This document shows positions 5,222 to 9,451 of a DNA stretch of 9,451 nucleotides, piece by piece; within the stretch, counting starts at the first letter, position 1; each line of letters begins with the position of its first letter. The position numbers and the translations under genes are program-made. Location of the stretch: assembly GCA_009785885.1 (NCBI GenBank), contig WQUE01000271.1:1-9451 (forward strand), written 5' to 3'. Origin of the DNA: Actinomycetes bacterium (GTDB lineage Bacteria; Actinomycetota; Actinomycetes; Propionibacteriales; Propionibacteriaceae). Below the pieces are notes generated by a model. That model searched no databases, had not been told where the DNA came from, and worked only from the letters and a program-made list of their open reading frames with translations.

Positions 5222-5950
5222 ATGGAGGCCGAGTCAGCCGTTCAGGCCAACCTGGCGCAGATCGCCGCGATCGACACGCAGACCACGCAAACCGAGCGTC
5301 GCAAGGTCGCGCTGCCGGAGCACGCCGAACTGGCGGGGCTGTCCGCCCAACGCACCGCCCTCCATGAGCGGGTCGTGGGCACGCAAACGCACGTGAGCGA
5401 CGCCCGCGCCGAGTTGGCGCGCCTCGAATCCGATCTGGACGTGGCCAAGACGCGCCTGGACCGTGACCAGAAACGTCTCGACGGCGGGGTGGCCACCGAC
5501 GCCAAACAGGTGGCCAGCCTGCAAGCCGAGATCGAACACTTGACGGGACGCGTCACCTCACTCGAGGACGACTCGCTGGGCGTCATGCAGACGATCGAGG
5601 ACGACGAGGCCGCCCTGGCCGCCATGGCGCGCACACGGGAGGGCATCGAGACGCAGATGCGGGCGTCGATCGCCCGCCGCGACGAGCAACTGGGCGAGGC
5701 CGATGCCGTCCTGGCGGATCTGGCCCGGCAGCGGGCCGAGTTGGCGAGCACGGTGCCCGCCGACGTCATGGCGCTGTACACCAAGGTCGCCGCCCGGCTG
5801 GGTACCGGGGCGGCCAACCTGAAGGACGGCCGGTGCACCGGCTGTGGCCTGCAACTGGACGCGGTGGCATTGCGCGCCGCAACCGATGCGCCGCCGAGCG
5901 CCATCGTGCGCTGCGACGAGTGCGGGCGCATCCTCGTGCGGGCGGCCTGA
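5222..5950 (+). CDS. coiled-coil C4 zinc-ribbon protein
   Basis: Soluble protein of 242 residues made of a long helical, heptad-rich coiled-coil hairpin (about 5-175, with many Leu/Ala/Glu/Arg and no prolines apart from LPEHAEL near 31-37) and a C-terminal zinc ribbon with CTGC (C205, C208) and CDEC (C231, C234). This is the DUF164/zf-RING_7 architecture. The relative HP0958 (FlgZ) of Helicobacter has been reported to bind an mRNA and a sigma factor; the role of actinobacterial members is not settled. I chose ATG 5222 because AGAAGGG (5209-5215) stands six bases before it, while ATG 5216 directly abuts that site. The RNB exonuclease gene follows after six bases, so the pair is probably one transcript. 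A histidine phosphatase lies upstream, as it does (fused to RNase H) beside the mycobacterial homologue. Confidence 0.88.
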   Translation: MEAESAVQANLAQIAAIDTQTTQTERRKVALPEHAELAGLSAQRTALHERVVGTQTHVSDARAELARLESDLDVAKTRLDRDQKRLDGGVATDAKQVASLQAEIEHLTGRVTSLEDDSLGVMQTIEDDEAALAAMARTREGIETQMRASIARRDEQLGEADAVLADLARQRAELASTVPADVMALYTKVAARLGTGAANLKDGRCTGCGLQLDAVALRAATDAPPSAIVRCDECGRILVRAA

Positions 5951-5956
5951 TCGGCC

Positions 5957-7429
5957 ATGCCGAAGCGTCCCTTCGCCGCGAAAGGCGACGTGCCGGCGCC
6001 CCTGGTGGACGGGATCGCCCGCCTGGCGGCGCGCCTGGGGCTGCCCGGCGACTTCCCCGAGGACGTCCTGCGCGAGGCCGGACGGCTCGCCGCGTCGGCC
6101 CCGGCGCGGTCCGGCCGTGAGGACCTGACAGGTCTGCCGTTCGTCACGATCGACCCGCCGGGCTCGAAGGATCTCGACCAGGCGCTGCTCATCGAACGGA
6201 GCGGGGACGGTTTCCGCGTCTGGTACGCGATCGTGGACGTGGCCGCGTGGGTGCCACCCGACAGCCTGGTGGCCGTCGAGGCGACGCGCCGCGGCCAGAC
6301 GTACTACGCCCCGAACGTGCGCCTGCCGCTGTATCCGCCGGTGCTGTGCGAGGGCGCGGCATCGCTGCTGCCCGACGGCGTGCCGCGTCCGGCGAACGTT
6401 TGGCGCATCGACCTGGACGCCGCCGGTGCGGTGGATGATGTGGCGGTCATCCGGGCGTTCGTTGCCAGCACGGCCCAGCTCGCCTATCCGGGCGTGCAGG
6501 CGGCGATCGAGGACGGCAGCGTGCCCGAACCGTTGCGGTGGCTGAAGACGGTGGGGGAGTTGCGCCTCGCCCAGGAGCGGGCCCGCGGCGGCGTGAGCCT
6601 GAACCTGCCCGAACAGGACATCGTGGCCGACGGCCCGCACTGGCGGTGCGAGTTCCGCACCCCGGCGCCGGTCGAGAACTGGAACGCCCAGATTTCGCTG
6701 CTCACGGGTTTCTGCGCGGCCGGGCTCATGCGCCGGGGCGGCGTGGGCATCCTGCGGACGCTGCCCGTCGCCCGGGAGGCGGATGTGGACCTGCTGCGGC
6801 ACATCGCCGCCACGCTGCATCTGGCGTGGCCGCCCGGAACGGGCTACCCGGACTTCGTGCGCAGCCTCGATCCCGGTGTGCCCGCCGACCAGGCGATGAT
6901 GAACGCCTGCACACTGCTGTTCCGCGGCGCGGCCTACACGGTCATCGGATCGGCCGAGGACACCGGCCACATGCCCCACGGGGCGCTGGCCAGCGAGTAC
7001 GCGCACACGACCGCGCCGTTGCGCCGGCTCGTCGACCGGTACACGGGCGAGATCTGCGCCGGCCTGGCCGTCGGGGAGCCCGTCCCGGACTGGGTGCGTT
7101 CGGGCCTGGACGGCCTGCCGGGGGCCATGGCATCCTCCGACCGCCGCGCCAAGGCGTACGAGCGCGGGATCATCGCCATGACCGAGGCGCTCGTACTGTC
7201 GGGTCGCGTGGGGCAACGTTTCCAGGGCGTCGTGATCGACGTCGACCAGCGCGACCCCCGGCGCGGCGTGGCCTCCGTGCCGTCCGTGGCCGTCGAGGCG
7301 CCCGTGTCGTCGGCGGCGCCGCTGACACTCGGCGCGGAGACGACCCTGACTCTCACCCATGTCGACGTCGCCCAGGGGCAGGTGGCGTTCACCGCTGATG
7401 GACCGGCGGCGCAGGCCGGGGACCGATAG
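5957..7429 (+). CDS. RNB-domain 3'-5' exoribonuclease (RNase II/R family)
   Basis: Predicted processive exoribonuclease of 490 residues, acting on single-stranded RNA in the cytosol. The RNB domain starts at about 55 (LTGLPFVTIDPPGSKDLDQAL) with metal ligands D66, D72 and D74; the fourth Asp of E. coli RNase II is Gln75 here, which I recall as usual for this actinobacterial subgroup. Further family blocks are YAIVDVAAWV (90-99), YYAPNVRLPLYPPVL (116-130), LCEGAASLLPDG (130-141), NWNAQISLLTG (241-251) and the HTTAPLRRLVDRY signature (350-362) carrying the catalytic arginine. Only some 55 residues precede the RNB domain, so the N-terminal cold-shock domains of RNase II/R are missing; the C-terminal 70 residues look like a reduced beta-rich OB/S1-like domain. 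It is 6 bases behind the zinc-ribbon gene and has no strong ribosome binding site, so it is probably coupled. Its stop codon lies in the next promoter. Confidence 0.92.
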   Translation: MPKRPFAAKGDVPAPLVDGIARLAARLGLPGDFPEDVLREAGRLAASAPARSGREDLTGLPFVTIDPPGSKDLDQALLIERSGDGFRVWYAIVDVAAWVPPDSLVAVEATRRGQTYYAPNVRLPLYPPVLCEGAASLLPDGVPRPANVWRIDLDAAGAVDDVAVIRAFVASTAQLAYPGVQAAIEDGSVPEPLRWLKTVGELRLAQERARGGVSLNLPEQDIVADGPHWRCEFRTPAPVENWNAQISLLTGFCAAGLMRRGGVGILRTLPVAREADVDLLRHIAATLHLAWPPGTGYPDFVRSLDPGVPADQAMMNACTLLFRGAAYTVIGSAEDTGHMPHGALASEYAHTTAPLRRLVDRYTGEICAGLAVGEPVPDWVRSGLDGLPGAMASSDRRAKAYERGIIAMTEALVLSGRVGQRFQGVVIDVDQRDPRRGVASVPSVAVEAPVSSAAPLTLGAETTLTLTHVDVAQGQVAFTADGPAAQAGDR

Positions 7430-7432
7430 GCT
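7427..7432 (+). promoter_or_regulatory. -10 element TAGGCT overlapping the RNB stop codon
   Basis: TAGGCT, then six bases (GATCCC), then ATG 7439: the same leaderless layout as at 4517. The first three bases are the TAG stop of the exonuclease gene, so the two genes share these bases. No Shine-Dalgarno precedes the ATG. Confidence 0.55.
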
Positions 7433-7438
7433 GATCCC

Positions 7439-8284
7439 ATGTCGCCGCCAGGGTGGTACCCCGATCCCGGTGGCGCGCCCGGCCGTTTCCGCTACTGGGA
7501 CGGACATCAATGGTCGCCGCAGACCGCGTCGGCCCCGGGGTCGGTGCCGCAGGGCGCGCGGAGCCAGGACGGTTCGTCGCGGGCGTGGCTCGTCGCCCTG
7601 GTGGTGTTGTTGGCGGTGACCGTCCTGATCGTTGTCGTCGTGCTCGTCCGAACACGCAGCACTCCACCAGGTTGGAATGGCGACGCCCCGGTGGGTCACG
7701 GCAACCCGGTGACGCCCGCACCGTCGGCGACGCTCAGCGTGTGGGTCGAGTGCGAGTTCCCCGGCGACACGGTGCAGCCGGATGGGCGGATCGCGTCCGG
7801 GAGGCTGTCGGCCGTGGTCCCGGATGGCTACGTATGGGCGCAAGCCCCGGTCGTGTCGGACATTTCCGGACACTCGCTACAGGACGTTCATGCCGTGCAA
7901 CGCCAAGGTTCCGGCGATCTCACGAACACGATCCTCGTCGGGCAGACCTGCTTCCAGCCGAATGCGGGTTTGACACTCGACCATCTTGGGTTCGAGGCCC
8001 TCGCGAACTGGCTCCCCCCGTTCTTGGGCAACGCGCTATCGGGACTGGACGAAGGCGACAGCCGTGGGGATGGATCCATCTCCGGGTACCCCTCCTATCA
8101 CCACCAGGTGCGGGTCGTGGACGCGACGACCGGCGTGGCGTCTCCCACGCTGGATGTCGTCGCCGTCGTGCCGGACTTCGATCGCGGCATCGTCTACCAT
8201 TTCCTCGCGAGTCACCCGACGGATTGCGCCGAGTGCGCGGCCGCCGTCCAGGGGGCGATCGAATCGCTCGCCGTCGGCCCGTGA
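7439..8284 (+). CDS. DUF2510 single-pass membrane protein with outer domain
   Basis: Membrane protein of 281 residues, of unknown function. Residues 3-25 are a DUF2510 motif (PPGWYPDPGG...RFRYWDGHQW), a short aromatic unit found in actinobacterial membrane proteins and expected on the cytoplasmic side. A Ser/Gly linker leads to one strong transmembrane helix (about 49-70, rich in Val and Leu) ended by RTR. The remaining 210 residues should lie outside the membrane: a Pro/Gly/Thr linker (74-97) and a folded domain with four cysteines (C105, C171, C263, C266) that could pair as disulfides. I do not recognise this outer domain; the pattern (GRLSAVVPDGYVWAQAP..., late DCAECAAAVQGAIESL) suggests a sensor or binding domain. 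There is no cleavable signal peptide or lipobox. It has its own leaderless promoter, so it is not tied to its neighbours. Confidence 0.75.
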   Translation: MSPPGWYPDPGGAPGRFRYWDGHQWSPQTASAPGSVPQGARSQDGSSRAWLVALVVLLAVTVLIVVVVLVRTRSTPPGWNGDAPVGHGNPVTPAPSATLSVWVECEFPGDTVQPDGRIASGRLSAVVPDGYVWAQAPVVSDISGHSLQDVHAVQRQGSGDLTNTILVGQTCFQPNAGLTLDHLGFEALANWLPPFLGNALSGLDEGDSRGDGSISGYPSYHHQVRVVDATTGVASPTLDVVAVVPDFDRGIVYHFLASHPTDCAECAAAVQGAIESLAVGP

Positions 8285-8320
8285 GGCAGGCGTAGCGCCG
8301 GGTGGGGGTTGACGCTGGCG

Positions 8321-8326
8321 TAGGGT
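8321..8326 (+). promoter_or_regulatory. -10 element TAGGGT of the map gene
   Basis: TAGGGT lies eight bases before GTG 8335, giving a leaderless or nearly leaderless mRNA. The TTGACG at 8309-8314 is only 6 bases from it, too close to serve as its -35. The 8285-8320 gap otherwise shows only a short GGCG/CGCC hairpin (8289-8299). Confidence 0.45.
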
Positions 8327-8334
8327 TGGTGTTT

Positions 8335-9192
8335 GTGTCCGACCCGATTCGCGCCTACCCGGTCAGCCCCATGCGGCATGTCCCGCCGAGCGTTGCGCGT
8401 CCGCCGTACGTCGGCAAGATGGGCCCGGAACGGTACGACGGCGACGACGTCCAGCCCGACTGGGTGATCGAGGGGATGCGCGAAGCCGGACGGATCGCCG
8501 CGGATGCGATGGCCGTTGCGGCCGCCGCCATCGCCCCCGGGGTGACGACCGACCATCTGGACGCGTTGGCCCACGAATACATGCTGGACCACGGCGCGTA
8601 TCCCGCCACGCTCGGCTACCGGGGCTTCCCGAAGTCGATCTGCACGTCCGTGAACGAGGTCATCTGCCACGGCATCCCGGACGCGCGCCCGCTGGACGAC
8701 GGCGACCTCGTGAAGATCGACGTGACGGCGTACAAGGGCGGCGTGCACGGCGACACGTGTGCGACGTATTTCTGTGGCGATGTCGACGAGGACTCGCGCC
8801 TGCTCGCCGAGCGCACCCGCGAGGCCATGGAGCGCGGCATCGCGGCGGTCCGTCCGGGGCGGCCGATCAGCGTGATCGGCCGGGTGATCGAGTCGTATGC
8901 GAAGCGGTTCGGATACGGCGTGGTGCGCGAGTACACCGGGCACGGCGTCCATACGGCGTTCCATTCGGGGCTCGTGATCCTTCACTACGACGAACCACGC
9001 CTGTCCACCCCGATGCGGGTCGGCATGACGTTCACGATCGAGCCGATGCTGACGCTCGGCTCCCCGGCGACCAAGCAGTGGGACGACGGCTGGACGGTGC
9101 TGACCCGCGACGGCAGCCGCTGCGCCCAGTTCGAGCAGTCGCTCGTCGTCACCCCGGATGGCGCCGAGATCCTGACCGTGCCATCGGACTGA
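8335..9192 (+). CDS. map: methionine aminopeptidase type I, extended form
   Basis: Cytosolic metallopeptidase (M24A) that removes the initiator methionine from new proteins. Translated from GTG 8335 it has 285 residues, the same as the extended mycobacterial MapB as I recall it. Residues 1-45 are the Pro-rich extension typical of that form (PIRAYPVSPMRHVPPSVARPPYVGK), proposed to help ribosome or SH3-like binding. The catalytic domain has all ligands: D129 (VKIDVTA), D140 (GGVHGD), H203 (TGHGVHTAFH), E236 (FTIEPML) and E267 (AQFEQSL), plus the substrate-contacting H112 (VICHGIPD). The open frame reaches back to 8302, but that stretch lies across the promoter and is not family-like. An ABC-F gene starts seven bases downstream, so the two are probably co-transcribed. 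It is the second M24 enzyme in the window, unlike pepP in sequence. Confidence 0.95.
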   Translation: MSDPIRAYPVSPMRHVPPSVARPPYVGKMGPERYDGDDVQPDWVIEGMREAGRIAADAMAVAAAAIAPGVTTDHLDALAHEYMLDHGAYPATLGYRGFPKSICTSVNEVICHGIPDARPLDDGDLVKIDVTAYKGGVHGDTCATYFCGDVDEDSRLLAERTREAMERGIAAVRPGRPISVIGRVIESYAKRFGYGVVREYTGHGVHTAFHSGLVILHYDEPRLSTPMRVGMTFTIEPMLTLGSPATKQWDDGWTVLTRDGSRCAQFEQSLVVTPDGAEILTVPSD

Positions 9193-9199
9193 GCCGACC

Positions 9200-9451
9200 A
9201 TGGGGAGCATCGAGGTCGCGCACGTCGACTTCTACCTGCCGGACGGGCGCCTGCTGCTGGTGGACGCATCGTTCCGTGTCGGCGAGGGCGCGAAGGCGGC
9301 GCTGGTCGGTCCCAACGGATCGGGGAAGACCACCCTGCTGCGCCTGATCGGCGGGGCGCTCACGCCCGATGCGGGGACGATCGCCGTCACCGGTGGTGTC
9401 GGCGTCATGCCCCAGTTCATCGGCTCGATCCGGGACGAGCGCACCGTGCGG
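9200..9451 (+). CDS. ABC-F family ATPase, N-terminal part (cut by edge)
   Basis: The first 84 residues of an ATP-binding cassette protein, still open at the right edge. It begins MGSIEVAHVDFYLPDGR, with the cassette beta-strands directly at the N-terminus and no membrane segment, then Walker A GPNGSGKTT (about residues 39-47), LLRLIGGALTPDAGTI and the Q-loop region GVGVMPQFIG. The wording DERTV after the Q-loop and the start with no transmembrane domain resemble ABC-F proteins, cytosolic twin-cassette ATPases that act on the ribosome (EttA-like factors or antibiotic-resistance types). A transporter ATPase is the alternative, since the second cassette and linker lie outside the window. ATG 9200 is seven bases after the map stop and has only a weak ribosome site, so translational coupling is likely. 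Confidence 0.8.
   Translation, partial: MGSIEVAHVDFYLPDGRLLLVDASFRVGEGAKAALVGPNGSGKTTLLRLIGGALTPDAGTIAVTGGVGVMPQFIGSIRDERTVR

Noticed and set aside
5558..7873. A 771-codon minus-strand open frame
   Set aside because: It lies antisense to the zinc-ribbon, RNB and DUF2510 genes. Its product is rich in Arg, His, Gly and Asp with no family motif, as expected for a shadow frame in GC-rich DNA.
8302..8334. GTG 8302 as the map start with TTGACG (8309-8314) as a -35 box
   Set aside because: The hexamer is only six bases from TAGGGT, and the 11 extra residues are not family-like; GTG 8335 gives the usual length.
8212..9210. A 332-codon minus-strand open frame
   Set aside because: Antisense shadow of methionine aminopeptidase, without recognisable domains.
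1..9451. A defence system, biosynthetic cluster, prophage or insertion sequence
   Set aside because: All recognised genes are housekeeping types. I see no transposase, integrase, terminal repeats, direct-repeat array or sharp change in base composition.

Overview
This window is a dense, GC-rich stretch of ordinary chromosome from an actinobacterium. The evidence is the strong G/C bias at third codon positions and several proteins with actinobacterial character: a methionine aminopeptidase with an N-terminal extension, a mycobacterial-type dCTP deaminase, a DUF2510 membrane protein and a small RNB exonuclease with a DLDQ motif. A member of the Propionibacteriales is my best guess, at low confidence. 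There are ten protein genes, two of them cut by the window edges. I see no mobile element, CRISPR array, tRNA, rRNA, integrase or sign of recent transfer, and no gene-free stretch longer than about 200 bases.

Left part (1-2343): the tail of an unrecognised plus-strand gene meets the minus-strand gene for Mrp, an Fe-S cluster carrier ATPase, with overlapping stop codons. Mrp is divergent from a YflT/17M-type general stress membrane protein. The gap between them holds a candidate operator over the stress gene's -35 position. Middle (2347-4455): a minus-strand operon encodes aminopeptidase P and then dCTP deaminase (predicted bifunctional), joined by a TGATG junction. It ends three bases from the stress gene's stop codon inside a nested inverted repeat.

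Right part (4517-9451), all plus strand: a histidine phosphatase of the EWS-LSGQ type; a coiled-coil C4 zinc-ribbon protein followed 6 bases later by an RNB exoribonuclease; a DUF2510 single-pass membrane protein; and methionine aminopeptidase followed 7 bases later by the start of an ABC-F ATPase.

The genes are mostly housekeeping: Fe-S assembly, nucleotide balance, N-terminal protein processing by two M24 peptidases, RNA decay and ribosome-associated ATPase activity. No known defence or biosynthetic system is present. The non-coding signals are the most interesting part. Several starts sit 6-8 bases behind a TAGNNT hexamer, which suggests leaderless mRNAs. By contrast, the leaders of pepP and the zinc-ribbon gene each carry a CGCGCG-stem hairpin with a 9-base loop, and in the zinc-ribbon leader that loop is exactly complementary to the Shine-Dalgarno/ATG region, so a translation-blocking pseudoknot is possible. 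All of these RNA and promoter calls are predictions from reading the sequence by eye.
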